Shown: piece by piece, positions 31,557 through 40,290 of the stretch
Layout of the letters: the number at the start of each line of letters is the position of its first letter
How positions within the stretch are numbered: position 1 is the first letter of the stretch
DNA from: Mycolicibacterium stellerae
GTDB taxonomy: Bacteria > Actinomycetota > Actinomycetes > Mycobacteriales > Mycobacteriaceae
Reading direction: 5' to 3'
Assembly: GCF_003719305.1 (NCBI RefSeq)
Contig: NZ_RARC01000007.1
Location: 1-64,000 of the forward strand
Length of the DNA: 64,000 nucleotides
Position numbers and translations under genes: made by a program
The notes under the pieces: generated by a model
What the model was told of the DNA's origin: nothing
The model's input: the letters and a program-made list of their open reading frames with translations, nothing else
The model's database searches: none

Positions 31557-32237
31557 ATGGCCGATGATCCGACGAGCCAGCCGCAGCCCAGCCGCGCCGA
31601 GTCCGTCGTCAATCACGCCGAAAATTCGATCTCCGAGGATGCCATCGTGGCCGCCGCGCGCGACCGCGCCGTCGAGACCGGGGCCGGCGCCGTCACCCCC
31701 GCCGTTGGCGCCCTGCTCAGCGTGCTGGCCAAGCTCAGCGGCGCGAAGACAGTCGTCGAGGTAGGTACCGGAGCCGGTGTCAGCGGGCTGTGGCTGCTTT
31801 CCGGAATGCGCGCCGACGGTGTGCTGACGACGATCGACGTCGAGCCCGAGCACCAGCGGCTCGCCAAGCAGGCGTTCAGCGAGGCGGGCATCGGGCCGTC
31901 GCGGACCAGACTGATCAGCGGGCGGGCCCAGGAAGTCCTCACCCGGCTGGCCGACGAGTCCTACGACCTGGTGTTCATCGATGCCGAGCCGGCCGACCAG
32001 CCCGACTTCGTGGTCGAAGGGGTGCGGTTGCTGCGGCCCGGCGGTGCGATCGTCGTGCACCGGGCGGCGCTTGGCGGGCGGGCCGGCGACGCCAAGGCCC
32101 ACGATGCCGAGGTCACCGCCGTCCGTGAGGCCGCACGGCTGATCGCCGAGGACGAGCGCCTGACGCCGGTGCTGGTGCCGCTGGGCGACGGGCTGCTGGC
32201 CGCCGCGCGCGACTGGCCGTCACCCGACGACGCCTAG
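31557..32237 (+). CDS. SAM-dependent O-methyltransferase (Rv1220c-like)
   Basis: Family 3 (caffeoyl-CoA/catechol type) O-methyltransferase, 226 residues. SAM motif I is [15 protein letters not shown], the acidic ribose ligand follows in TTIDVEPEH, and the metal/substrate region is [16 protein letters not shown]. The divergent position next to sigE is conserved in mycobacteria. The start is set by a leaderless -10 signal. Substrate unknown. Downstream lies a long intergenic palindrome before the RaaS gene. Confidence 0.88.
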   Translation: MADDPTSQPQPSRAESVVNHAENSISEDAIVAAARDRAVETGAGAVTPAVGALLSVLAKLSGAKTVVEVGTGAGVSGLWLLSGMRADGVLTTIDVEPEHQRLAKQAFSEAGIGPSRTRLISGRAQEVLTRLADESYDLVFIDAEPADQPDFVVEGVRLLRPGGAIVVHRAALGGRAGDAKAHDAEVTAVREAARLIAEDERLTPVLVPLGDGLLAAARDWPSPDDA

Positions 32238-32276
32238 CTGTTCACTCGCGAGCTGGGCCCACCTTCTCCCGCGCCT

Positions 32277-32348
32277 TCCCTCGCGAGCAGACGCAAAAGT
32301 CCCCTTTTGGAGCGCTTTTCGGGTACTTATGCGTCTGCTCGCGAGGGA
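32277..32348. repeat. dispersed intergenic palindrome, family A copy 1
   Basis: Arms of 24 bases (32277-32300 and 32325-32348) pair with one mismatch around a 24-base centre. The core arm is GCGAGCAGACGCAAAAGT. The same arm sequence recurs at 61007-61066. It lies just after the methyltransferase stop and before the RaaS promoter, so it may act as a terminator or insulator. Confidence 0.75.
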
Positions 32349-32388
32349 GAAGTGGCGGCATTTTTACGGAACCTTGACGGTTATCCGC

Positions 32389-32425
32389 TTGACGATCGGC
32401 TGAACGCGCGTTTAGCGTACTAAAC
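32389..32425 (+). promoter_or_regulatory. RaaS promoter with overlapping operator
   Basis: -35 TTGACG (32389-32394), 18 bases, -10 TAGCGT (32413-32418), seven bases, ATG 32426. The perfect 6-bp inverted repeat GTTTAG-CGTA-CTAAAC (32410-32425) covers the -10 box and runs to the start codon. A TetR dimer here would block its own leaderless transcript. Confidence 0.75.
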
Positions 32426-33112
32426 ATGCGTTCAGCAGACGATCTGACGGCTGTCGCAAGGATCCGCGATGCCGCGATCGACCAGGTGGGCCAGCACGGC
32501 TTCAATGTCGGGCTGCGTGCGATAGCCAAGGCGGCAGGTGTGAGCGCCGCGCTGGTCATCCACCATTTCGGATCCAAAGACGGTCTGCTGCGAGCGTGCG
32601 ACGACTACATCGTCGAGCAGATTCGCCAGTCGAAATCCGAATCCCTGCGTTCTGCGGATGCGACCACCTGGTTCTCGCAGATGGCCGAGATCGAGTCGTA
32701 CGCGCCGATGATGGCCTACCTGGTGCGCAGCATGCAGTCTGGTGGCGCGCTCGCCAAGACGTTCTGGCAGCGGATGATCGACAACTCCGAGGAGTATCTC
32801 GAAGAAGGCGTTCGCGCAGGCACCCTCAAACCCAGCCGCGATCCGAAAGCCAGGGCCAGGTTTCTCGGCATCAACAACGGCGGCGGCTTCCTGCTGTATC
32901 TGCAGATGCACGACAACCCAACCGATCTGCGGGCGGTGTTGCGCGACTACGCCGAGGACATGGTGCTGCCCGCGCTGGAGCTCTACTCCAACGGTTTGAT
33001 GGCCGACTCGTCGATGTACGAGGCGTTTCTCGCCCAACGCGAACAAGGCATTCCGTTCACCAAATCGACTGGAGGAGGACACGATGACGACGGCGTCACT
33101 GCAACGGGCTAA
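32426..33112 (+). CDS. raaS: TetR regulator, RaaS (Rv1219c) homologue
   Basis: TetR-family repressor, 228 residues. The N-terminal helix-turn-helix (~24-46, [26 protein letters not shown]) is complete and the ligand domain is all-helical. In M. tuberculosis Rv1219c (RaaS) represses itself and the Rv1218c-Rv1217c efflux pump. Here too the pump genes follow directly, and the ATPase start lies inside the 3' end of this gene (29-base overlap). The palindrome abutting ATG 32426 is its likely operator. The C-terminus is longer ([15 protein letters not shown]) because the overlap region is coding in both frames. Confidence 0.88.
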   Translation: MRSADDLTAVARIRDAAIDQVGQHGFNVGLRAIAKAAGVSAALVIHHFGSKDGLLRACDDYIVEQIRQSKSESLRSADATTWFSQMAEIESYAPMMAYLVRSMQSGGALAKTFWQRMIDNSEEYLEEGVRAGTLKPSRDPKARARFLGINNGGGFLLYLQMHDNPTDLRAVLRDYAEDMVLPALELYSNGLMADSSMYEAFLAQREQGIPFTKSTGGGHDDDGVTATG

Positions 33113-34022
33113 CACGAGCGGAACCACCCAGCCAGCTGTCGAAATCCGTGGCCTGGTCAAAACATTCGGGCAAACCAAGGCCCTCGACGGCCTCGACCTG
33201 ACCGTTGCGCCGGGTGACATCAGCGGCTTTCTCGGACCTAACGGCGCGGGCAAGTCCACCACGATTCGTGTGCTGCTCGGCCTGCTGCGCGCCGAGGGCG
33301 GCACGGTGCGACTTCTCGGCGGAGACCCCTGGCGCGACGCGGTCAACCTGCACCGGCGCATCGCCTATGTGCCCGGCGACGTGACGTTGTGGCCCAACCT
33401 GACCGGCCTGCAGGCGATCGACTTCCTGGCGCGGCTGCGCGGCAAGGAGGCAGTCGACACCCGCCGGCGCGATGAGCTGATCGAGCGGTTCGAACTCGAT
33501 CCGCACAAGAAGGCCCGCACCTACTCGAAGGGCAACCGGCAGAAGGTGGCCATCGTCGCGGCCTTCGCCACCAACGCCGAACTCTACATCCTCGACGAGC
33601 CCACTTCCGGCCTGGACCCGTTGATGGAGAAGGCGTTTCAGACCTGCGTCGCCGAGGTTGCCGCCCACGGCGCGGCCGTGCTGTTGTCCAGCCACATCCT
33701 TGCCGAGGTCGAGGAGTTGTGTAAAACGGTCACCATCATCCGGGCCGGCCGGGCGGTGCGGTCGGGCACGCTCGACCAGCTGCGGCACCTGATGCGGACC
33801 ACAGTCAAGGTGCGCACCCACAGCGACGGCCAGAGACTTCAGTCGACGCCGTTCGTCCACGACTTCTCGATCGACGACGGCCACTACGTCTTCTCGGTCG
33901 ACCGCAACGACCTGGACAACGCGATGGCGCTGCTGACCAACTTGGGGATCATCGATTTGACCGTCACGCCTGCGTCCCTGGAAGACATGTTCCTGCGCGA
34001 GTACCAGGGAGCAGGTCGATGA
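33084..34022 (+). CDS. efflux ABC transporter ATPase (Rv1218c-like)
   Basis: Nucleotide-binding subunit of a DrrAB-type drug/lipid exporter. Walker [10 protein letters not shown] at 51-59 and Walker B with DEPTSGLD at 171-178 are complete. The signature is the degenerate YSKGNRQ (147-153) and the Q-loop glutamine is replaced in [11 protein letters not shown], both seen in this subfamily. The start has GGAGGAGG six bases upstream within the raaS coding region. The stop overlaps the permease ATG (ATGA). 312 residues. Confidence 0.92.
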   Translation: MTTASLQRANTSGTTQPAVEIRGLVKTFGQTKALDGLDLTVAPGDISGFLGPNGAGKSTTIRVLLGLLRAEGGTVRLLGGDPWRDAVNLHRRIAYVPGDVTLWPNLTGLQAIDFLARLRGKEAVDTRRRDELIERFELDPHKKARTYSKGNRQKVAIVAAFATNAELYILDEPTSGLDPLMEKAFQTCVAEVAAHGAAVLLSSHILAEVEELCKTVTIIRAGRAVRSGTLDQLRHLMRTTVKVRTHSDGQRLQSTPFVHDFSIDDGHYVFSVDRNDLDNAMALLTNLGIIDLTVTPASLEDMFLREYQGAGR

Positions 34023-35641
34023 GCACGGCGACGCTGGCCCCGCATCCAGGAAGGCATGAAGCGCCGCCGCAGGCGTCGCGATTCACCGGTGTCGGCAGCC
34101 TGATCAGGCTGGCTCTGCGGCGTGACCGTGTGCGGCTGTCGATCTGGATCTCCACCCTGACGTTGATGATGGTGTACACGCCCAATGCCATCAAGCTCGC
34201 CTACCCCGAAGAGGCGCAGCGCGTCGCCCGGGTCAACCTGATGAAGACACCCGCCGGAATGATCTTGAGCGGCCCCATGTTCGGCGTCAACGAAACCGAT
34301 CTCGGCGTGATGATGGCCAACGAGCTGATGCTCACCCTCATCATCGCAGCGTCGATCCTGTCGATTCTCACCGTGATTCGGCACACCCGCGCCGAGGAGG
34401 AAAGCGGTGCAGCCGAACTGGTGCTGTCATCCGTGGTGGGCCGCCACGCCAGGACCTATGCCGCGTTGGCCGTGGTGGGCGGCGTCAACGCGATACTCGC
34501 GGTGACCATGACGGCGGCGATGGCAGCGACCGGGTTCGGTGTCGTCGACACCGCGGCGATGTGCCTCGGAGTCACCGGTGTATCAATGGTGTTCGGCGCC
34601 GTCGCGGCGGTGACCGCACAGTTATGGCGGCAGCGACGCGCCGCAACGGGTGCGGCGATGGCCGCGCTCGCGCTTGCCGCATTGGTACGCGGGGTCGGCG
34701 ACGTCATCGAGAACTCCGGCAGCGCGCTGTCCTGGTTCTCCCCCATCGCGTGGGCGCAGCAGATGCGCCCGTTCGTCGACCTGCGCTGGTGGCCGTTCGC
34801 ATTGCTGGTCGTGCTCGCGGTCGGCCTCATCGTGTCGGCTTCGTTGTTGGAGAGCAGCAGGCAGTACGACGACGGCGTCGTCCCGTCCAGCGGTGAGCAT
34901 CCGAACGCGCATCCCATCAGAAACGTGTTCGGCCTGCACCTGACACTGCAACGCGGTCAGACGATCGGCTGGGCCGTGGGACTGTTCCTGTCCGGCTTGG
35001 CATTCGGGTCGATGACGAAGTCGCTGCTCGATGCGGCCGAGGGTAACGAACTCCTGCAGCGCGTGCTTGCCCAGCAGGGTACGGACGGCGTGTACACCAC
35101 CTTGACGCAGTTCCTTGCCGCAGGGGCCACCGCCTATGTCGTCTCCGCGGTGTTGCGCGTATGGGGCGACGAAGAGTCCGGGTTGGGCGAGGCGGTTCTG
35201 GCCGGGGCGGTGTCGCGGTGGCGGTGGCTGGTCACCGCCGTCGTAGCCACCGCCGTCGGGTCAGCGGTGCTGATGTTCTTCGCCGGTCTCGGAATGGGTC
35301 TCGGCGCGGGCATCACGATCGGCGACCCGCCGACCGTCTGGCGCCTGACGCTTGCCGCACTTGCGTTCGTCCCCGCGATGGCGGCGATGGCCGGCGTCGC
35401 CGCCCTGGCGGTCGCGCTGAAGCAGCCGTGGATCGGTTGGCTGGCAGTGACGTTCGTGGTCACCTCGCTGTACCTCGGCGCGCTGCTGCGATTGCCGCAG
35501 TGGCTGCTCGATGCGTCGCCGATCGGCCAGACAAAGGCGCCGAGTGAGTATTCGGTCATCGCGTTGACCGTCATGGTGATCGCTGCGTTAGCACTGACGT
35601 GTGTCGCAGGCGCGATCTACCGCCGTCGCGACGCCGCCTGA
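34019..35641 (+). CDS. efflux ABC transporter permease (Rv1217c-like)
   Basis: 540-residue integral membrane partner of the upstream ATPase, with about 12 hydrophobic segments in two similar halves of six (first ~40-60, last ~515-535). It belongs to the large fused ABC-2 type exporters found in actinobacteria. In M. tuberculosis Rv1217c-Rv1218c lowers susceptibility to several antibiotics. Start ATGA-coupled to the ATPase. The next gene begins 31 bases after its stop, so the methyltransferase-like pair may share the transcript. Confidence 0.9.
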   Translation: MSTATLAPHPGRHEAPPQASRFTGVGSLIRLALRRDRVRLSIWISTLTLMMVYTPNAIKLAYPEEAQRVARVNLMKTPAGMILSGPMFGVNETDLGVMMANELMLTLIIAASILSILTVIRHTRAEEESGAAELVLSSVVGRHARTYAALAVVGGVNAILAVTMTAAMAATGFGVVDTAAMCLGVTGVSMVFGAVAAVTAQLWRQRRAATGAAMAALALAALVRGVGDVIENSGSALSWFSPIAWAQQMRPFVDLRWWPFALLVVLAVGLIVSASLLESSRQYDDGVVPSSGEHPNAHPIRNVFGLHLTLQRGQTIGWAVGLFLSGLAFGSMTKSLLDAAEGNELLQRVLAQQGTDGVYTTLTQFLAAGATAYVVSAVLRVWGDEESGLGEAVLAGAVSRWRWLVTAVVATAVGSAVLMFFAGLGMGLGAGITIGDPPTVWRLTLAALAFVPAMAAMAGVAALAVALKQPWIGWLAVTFVVTSLYLGALLRLPQWLLDASPIGQTKAPSEYSVIALTVMVIAALALTCVAGAIYRRRDAA

Positions 35642-35672
35642 GGTCGCGACGCCGTCTGAAAAGGAGGAATCA

Positions 35673-36347
35673 GTGAAGACCACTCTTCTGATGCTCTGGT
35701 ACGCAGTCTTCAGCATCGTCTTCTTCGGGGTACTGCTGTTCTGGCCCGCAGGCACGTTCGACTACTGGCAGGCTTGGGTTTTCATCGCCGTTTTCGAGGT
35801 CGGCACGATGATCCCGACGATCTATCTGGCCGTGAAGTACCCCGATGCGTTCAGACGACGCACGCGCACAGGCCCACTGGCGGAATGCCGAATGGTGCAG
35901 AAGCTCATCAATGTCGGGATCATCCTGACAACTGTGGCCGCGGGTGTCATCAGCGCTCTTGACCACCGATTCGGGTGGTCCACCGTGCCGACGGCGGTCG
36001 TCGTGGTGGGTAATGCGCTGGTCTTTGCCGGGCTTGCAGTGGCCGAAGTCGTTGTCATACAAAACAACTACGCGGCGGCGACCATCACGGTCGAAAAGGA
36101 GCAGCCGGTGGTGTCAACGGGGCTGTACAGCCTTGTCCGCCACCCGATGTACGTCGGGGCGCTGATCCTGGTCGTCGGCATGCCGCTTGCCCTCGGCTCG
36201 TATTGGGGCCTGCTGACGATGATTCCCGGCGTGCTGATCTTCGTCGCTCGCATCACCGACGAGGAGAAGGCGCTGCGCCAGGATCTCGCCGGCTACGACG
36301 AGTACATCGAGAAGGTTCACTACCGCCTGGTCCCCGGGGTGTGGTGA
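35673..36347 (+). CDS. ICMT-like membrane methyltransferase, copy 1
   Basis: 224-residue integral membrane protein of the isoprenylcysteine carboxyl methyltransferase / phospholipid methyltransferase superfamily, resembling Rv1216c. About five to six TM helices. The conserved C-terminal SAM motif RHPMY is followed by the GSYWG and EKALRQDLAGYDEYIEKV segments. GTG 35673 has AAGGAGG seven bases upstream. The GTG at 35601 would overlap the permease. Part of the raaS operon by spacing. Substrate unknown. Confidence 0.85.
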   Translation: MKTTLLMLWYAVFSIVFFGVLLFWPAGTFDYWQAWVFIAVFEVGTMIPTIYLAVKYPDAFRRRTRTGPLAECRMVQKLINVGIILTTVAAGVISALDHRFGWSTVPTAVVVVGNALVFAGLAVAEVVVIQNNYAAATITVEKEQPVVSTGLYSLVRHPMYVGALILVVGMPLALGSYWGLLTMIPGVLIFVARITDEEKALRQDLAGYDEYIEKVHYRLVPGVW

Positions 36348-36350
36348 ACC

Positions 36351-37025
36351 ATGAAAATGCTTATCCAAGCGGCAGTTACCTCCGTTATCGGGCTGGTGGT
36401 ATTCGGCCTACTGGTGTTCGTACCCGCGGGCACGTTCCACTACTGGCAGGGGTGGGCGTTCATCGCGGTGTTCGCGGCGGCAACGCTGATACCGAGCACC
36501 TATTTGGCAGTGAAGAATCCGGCGGCCCTTCGACGACGCATGCAGGCGGGCCCTGGCGCCGAGACACGGCCCCTGCAGAAAGTCATCATCGCCGTCGCGT
36601 TCTCGTCCATGGCGGCGATGATCGCGATCAGCGCGCTCGACCATCGCCTCGGCTGGTCGGCGGTGCCCGCGGCGGTGTCGGTAGTCGGACTCGTCCTCGT
36701 CGCCGTCGGCCTCACCATCGCGATGCTGGTGACGATCCAGAACGGTTATGCCGCAGCCAATATCACCGTCGAGTCCGGCCAGCAGCTGTCGTCGACGGGC
36801 TGGTACGGATTCGTCAGACACCCGATGTACTTCGGCAACGTGATCCTGATGGTCGGCAGCCCGCTGGCGCTCGGCTCGTACTGGGGCCTGTTGATCGTCG
36901 TCCCCGGCCTTGCGGTGCTGGCGCTGCGCATCAACGACGAGGAGGCCATGCTGAAGCAGGACCTGGCGGGATACCGCGAATACATGGACAAGGTCCATTA
37001 CCGGCTGATGCCCTACGTGTGGTGA
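36351..37025 (+). CDS. ICMT-like membrane methyltransferase, copy 2
   Basis: Paralogue of the preceding gene, also 224 residues and similar end to end: WPAGTFDYWQAW versus VPAGTFHYWQGW, RHPMYVG versus RHPMYFG, LVPGVW versus LMPYVW at the C-terminus. It starts three bases after the copy 1 stop, a tandem duplication in one operon. Its 3' end overlaps the converging 4-TM gene by 13 bases. Function unknown; M. tuberculosis has one such gene here (Rv1216c) as I recall. Confidence 0.85.
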   Translation: MKMLIQAAVTSVIGLVVFGLLVFVPAGTFHYWQGWAFIAVFAAATLIPSTYLAVKNPAALRRRMQAGPGAETRPLQKVIIAVAFSSMAAMIAISALDHRLGWSAVPAAVSVVGLVLVAVGLTIAMLVTIQNGYAAANITVESGQQLSSTGWYGFVRHPMYFGNVILMVGSPLALGSYWGLLIVVPGLAVLALRINDEEAMLKQDLAGYREYMDKVHYRLMPYVW

Positions 37026-37423
37026 GGCCGCGCCGCCCGCCACACGAACAGGAACACCGCCACCACAGTGAAGCGCAGCACCGTGTTGGCGATGACCGTG
37101 GCGTTCGGCCCGGCCGCCGCCATGTAGACGAGATCGAGCACGCCGCTGGCACCGTGCAGGACGACGAACGTCGTCACGACAAGACGCAGCGCCGCCTCGT
37201 CGGTCAGCCGGGTGGCGCCGAACGACAGCACGGCGACAGCGAGTTCTGCTGCACCGACGAGGTAGACGAGCAGATACTCCTGCCGCTCCAACGTGATTCC
37301 CACCGCCGCTGGGATCGCGGTCGGGGTCACCGTCAGCACAACTGCTCCTGCGAGCGTGATCAGGCCGTGCGCCACGAACACCGCGCGCAACAGCCTCGGC
37401 GCCCGCATCGTCGTCTCGGTCAT
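37013..37423 (-). CDS. small four-helix membrane protein
   Basis: 136 residues, four hydrophobic helices (~15-36, ~48-66, ~78-98, ~106-128), no known motif. It is divergent from the ECF sigma gene, with a perfect 16-bp palindrome between the two starts. On the minus strand GTCATAA and CGTC, separated by 15 bases, sit upstream and resemble the TGTCACA/CGTC boxes of ECF41 promoters. The gene may therefore be a target of the neighbouring sigma factor. Function unknown. Confidence 0.7.
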   Translation of the reverse strand: MTETTMRAPRLLRAVFVAHGLITLAGAVVLTVTPTAIPAAVGITLERQEYLLVYLVGAAELAVAVLSFGATRLTDEAALRLVVTTFVVLHGASGVLDLVYMAAAGPNATVIANTVLRFTVVAVFLFVWRAARPHHT

Positions 37424-37440
37424 ATGCCGTCCTCCCGTTT

Positions 37441-37456
37441 CGTCATAGCTATGACG
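37441..37456. promoter_or_regulatory. perfect 16-bp palindrome in divergent promoter
   Basis: CGTCATAGCTATGACG is a perfect palindrome between the 4-TM gene and the ECF sigma gene. Its half CGTCAT overlaps a possible ECF41 -10 box (CGTC) on both strands. It could be an operator or two back-to-back -10 boxes. Confidence 0.6.
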
Positions 37457-37498
37457 GACCGCGGCAGCAGATTATGACTTCTGAAGAGGAGACGGCAG

Positions 37499-38353
37499 GT
37501 GAAAGACTTCGAGGAGCATCGCGCGCATCTTCGTGCGGTCGCCTACCGGATGCTCGGCTCGGCGCCCGAGGCCGAGGATGCCGTCCAGGAGGCCTGGCTG
37601 CGGATGGACCGCGCTGACATCGTCGACGTGCGCAACATGCGCGGCTGGCTGACCACCGTCGTCGCTCACATCTGCCTCGACATGCTGCGCGCCCGCAGCG
37701 CCAGACCCGAGCAGCCGCTCGACGAGGCCGTGGCGGGTACAGGCATCGCGACCGCCGAACCGGTCGACCCGGAACAGGAGGTGCTGCTGGCCGACTCGGT
37801 CGGCGCGGCGTTGCTCGTCGTCCTGCAGCGGCTGTCACCCGCCGAGCGGCTGGCGTTCGTCCTGCACGACATGTTCGACCTGCCGTTCGCGGAGATCGCA
37901 CCGATTGTGGGCCGGTCGGAGAACACCACCGCACAGCTCGCGGCCCGCGCCCGGCGCCGAGTGCGCGGCCAGACTCCCGATGCCGCAACGGATCTGGTCG
38001 CCCAGCGCCGGCTCGTCAATGCGTTCCTGACCGCGGCCCGCGACGGTGACTTCGACTCGCTGCTCGCCGCGCTCGACGCCGACGTGGTGCTTCGGGTCGA
38101 CGCCGCCGCCGCGGGCACCGCGACGACCATCCGCGGAGCGCGGGCCGTCGCCGCCAATGCGCTCGCTTTCTCGGCCAACGCCCGCTTCGCCGAGCCTGCG
38201 CTGGTAGACGGCGCGGTCGGCGTCGTCGTCGCCCCAGGAGGCAGGCTGGCGCTGGTGCTGCGGTTCGGCGTCGTCGGCGACAAGATCACCGAGATCGACA
38301 TCGAGGCGGACCCGCACCGCTTGCAGGGTCTCGAATTGGCCGTCCTGGAGTGA
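37499..38353 (+). CDS. ECF41/SigJ-like sigma factor with SnoaL tail
   Basis: 284 residues. Sigma region 2 (HRAHLRAVAYRMLGSAPEAEDAVQEAWLR) and region 4 (LPFAEIAPIVGRSENTTAQLAARARR) are followed by a ~100-residue SnoaL-like domain (~175-284). That tail has APGGR and ends with the ECF41-like ADPHRL segment. In ECF41 factors the tail replaces a separate anti-sigma factor and tunes activity. GTG 37499 has GAGGAG upstream. The usual ECF41 partner (a carboxymuconolactone decarboxylase or an oxidoreductase) is not adjacent. The divergent 4-TM gene is the nearest candidate target. Confidence 0.85.
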   Translation: MKDFEEHRAHLRAVAYRMLGSAPEAEDAVQEAWLRMDRADIVDVRNMRGWLTTVVAHICLDMLRARSARPEQPLDEAVAGTGIATAEPVDPEQEVLLADSVGAALLVVLQRLSPAERLAFVLHDMFDLPFAEIAPIVGRSENTTAQLAARARRRVRGQTPDAATDLVAQRRLVNAFLTAARDGDFDSLLAALDADVVLRVDAAAAGTATTIRGARAVAANALAFSANARFAEPALVDGAVGVVVAPGGRLALVLRFGVVGDKITEIDIEADPHRLQGLELAVLE

Positions 38354-38394
38354 ACCCTTCTCACAAGGCGTAGGGCGGACGAATGTCGGTGGCG

Positions 38395-39085
38395 GCGCTT
38401 ACTTTGCGAGTATGTCGAGGTTTCGGTTGTCGCCACCACTGCGCAAGAAGTGATTCTCTTGGAGCACTGTCGCGACGCACGCTACCTGTGGGATCTCGCG
38501 GTTGAGCAGCAGCAGCGTTGGCAACCAGGCCGCAAACCACATCACCTTGTGCGGCTCAACCGCCGGCTCGGTCGGGTGTGGGTGCCCAAGGTGGGCTGGG
38601 TGCGGTTTCGGCTGTCGCGCCGCGTGCCAGCGGGTGTCAAGTCCTAGACCACCACTGACATCGCGCGCCGCTTCGACACGATCCGGATCGAAGCCCTCGA
38701 CGTGCGGGCGATGACTCGCTCCGCGCGAGGGACCGTCGATCAGCCGGGTGTTGGTGTTGCTCAGAAGCGCGGATTGAATCGGGCGATCAGCCGCAGCGGT
38801 TGGGGGCTTCTCGCCGCCCGGTTGCAGCACAAGGCTTACGGTCGGGTCGAGCAGATCCCGGCCGCGTACACGTCGCAACGATGCTCGGTGTGCGGGCACA
38901 CCGCACCTGAAAATCGCAAGAGCCAAGCGGTCTTCGAGTGCCAAGCCTGCACAGCGGGCCGATGCAGCGCCGACGTCAACGCTGCACGCAACATCGCCGC
39001 CGGACGGGCGGTGACAGCACGGGGAGACCTCGCCAAGTGGCGGTCTACGAACCGTGAACCTCAACTCTGCACTCCTGCCGCCTAA
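38395..39085 (+). pseudogene. TnpB (IS605/IS607 accessory) pseudogene
   Basis: Remains of a TnpB/OrfB RNA-guided nuclease gene. The N-terminal part (YLWDLAVEQQQRWQPGRKP) is open to a TAG at 38645. After a large deletion the C-terminal part continues: RRFDTIRIEALDVRAMTRS with the second RuvC acid, the zinc finger CSVCGH...CQAC (38879-38951) and ADVNAARNIAAG with the last RuvC Asp. The segment carrying the first catalytic Asp is gone and the frame is broken, so no nuclease can be made. No tnpA is near. Confidence 0.85.
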
Positions 39086-39099
39086 ATCAGTGGGACAGA

Positions 39100-39135
39100 G
39101 CTGGAATCCCCGACATCAGGCCGGGGAGGACGTCA
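39100..39135 (+). mobile_element. right end of IS605/IS607-type element
   Basis: The hairpin TCCCCG-acatcaggc-CGGGGA (39107-39127) followed by GGACGTCAA resembles right ends of actinobacterial tnpB elements, where the omega-RNA scaffold ends. The bases just beyond (from about 39136) would be the guide and lie 10 bp before the DUF4126 start, so the insertion probably replaced that gene's leader. Confidence 0.55.
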
Positions 39136-39145
39136 AAATGCATAT

Positions 39146-39733
39146 GTGGAACTGCTGACCGGCCTTGGGCTGGCCACTGCGTCGGGACTGAACGCCTACA
39201 TCCCGCTGCTGGCGCTGGGCCTGCTGTCCCGGTTCACCGACCTGATCACGCTGCCGCACGGCTGGGCCTGGCTGGAGAACGGCTGGGTGATGGCCATCGT
39301 CGCGGTGCTGCTGGTCATCGAGATCGTCGCCGACAAGATCCCGGCGCTGGACAGCGTCAACGACGCGATCCAGACGTTCGTCCGCCCGACGTCCGGTGGC
39401 ATCGTGTTCGGCTCGGGCACGGCCGCCCAGACTCACGCCGTCACCGATCCGGGCGCGTTCGCGCAGTCGGGCCAGTGGATCCCGATCGTCGTCGGTGTGC
39501 TGGTGGCACTTGTGGTGTCGCTGACGAAGTCGGCGGTGCGGCCCGCGGCCAACGTCGCGACCGCGGGTGTCGCGGCGCCGGTGCTGTCCACCATCGAGGA
39601 CGGCATCAGCATCGGTCTGGTGTTCCTGGCGATCCTGATCCCGGTCGTGGTGCTCGTCGTGATCGCCGCGCTTGCCTGGGCGTTCTTCAAGCTCTGGCGA
39701 CGACGGCGGCAGAAAGCAGCGCAGCCGAGTTAG
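39146..39733 (+). CDS. DUF4126 membrane protein
   Basis: 195 residues, DUF4126 type. It begins with LLTGLGLATASGLNAYIPLLALGLLSRF (first helix), has helices at ~48-62, ~108-128 and ~155-180, and a basic C-terminus RRRRQK. GTG 39146 lies only about ten bases after the right end of the dead TnpB element, so the native promoter and ribosome binding site are probably gone. Two shorter broken stretches of the same gene occur at 43150-43212 and 47250-47291. Function unknown. Confidence 0.75.
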   Translation: MELLTGLGLATASGLNAYIPLLALGLLSRFTDLITLPHGWAWLENGWVMAIVAVLLVIEIVADKIPALDSVNDAIQTFVRPTSGGIVFGSGTAAQTHAVTDPGAFAQSGQWIPIVVGVLVALVVSLTKSAVRPAANVATAGVAAPVLSTIEDGISIGLVFLAILIPVVVLVVIAALAWAFFKLWRRRRQKAAQPS

Positions 39734-39775
39734 ATCCGAGTTGGACCCAGACGCCCTTCCGGCGAGCTGCTCAGG

Positions 39776-40192
39776 TCAGCCGACCGGCGCGGGCTCGGGA
39801 TCCGGATCCGGCAGGGTCGGAAGCTTGGTCGGCGGTTTCTTGGTCGGCTTGGGGGCCGAGCCTGCGTCGACGTCGGGATCGGCGTTGACCGCCGATGGTG
39901 CGCTCGGCGTGTCGGAAGCTGCTACCGCAGGGGGAGCCCCGCAACCGCCCGGGACCCCCCCGTCCACTACGCCGCCGGAACCAAAGCAGCAACGTATGAA
40001 CTCGTAGTCGCGCTCTAGGGGGGTGATGTCGCCGGCCATCTCCATGTCAATTGCGTTGTTCATGCAGTTGTCGTACTGTCCGATGTCCCATTCGGCGCTC
40101 GCCGTCGCAGGATTCGCACCGAGTGTGGCTGCCGCCGCCAGCAGCAAGGCAGGTGCCAGGCGACGGATCGCCAGTGGGACGAGGGTTTGCAT
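39776..40192 (-). CDS. small secreted Cys-containing protein, paralogue 1
   Basis: 138 residues with a Sec signal peptide (hydrophobic ~10-30, cleavage near TASA-E). The mature part starts EWDIGQYDNCMNNAID and contains a CC pair (FIRCCFG) and a later GGCG cysteine, then a Pro/Asp/Lys-rich tail. The same EWDIG-YD-C...CC layout occurs in the gene at 47364-47750, so this is a small family with two copies here. Probably disulphide-bonded and exported. Function unknown. Confidence 0.7.
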   Translation of the reverse strand: MQTLVPLAIRRLAPALLLAAAATLGANPATASAEWDIGQYDNCMNNAIDMEMAGDITPLERDYEFIRCCFGSGGVVDGGVPGGCGAPPAVAASDTPSAPSAVNADPDVDAGSAPKPTKKPPTKLPTLPDPDPEPAPVG

Positions 40193-40290
40193 GATTGCTC
40201 CTAATCTGGTCCCCGACCGTCCGGCGCACGACCGCGCGCAGTGGGTTCGACGCTATGCGCAGCAAACGTCCGAAGGAATAGGGCGTTCGC

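Noticed and set aside
38450..39145. Functional TnpB nuclease
   Set aside because: Stop at 38645, loss of the segment with the first RuvC acid and no tnpA; only a fossil.
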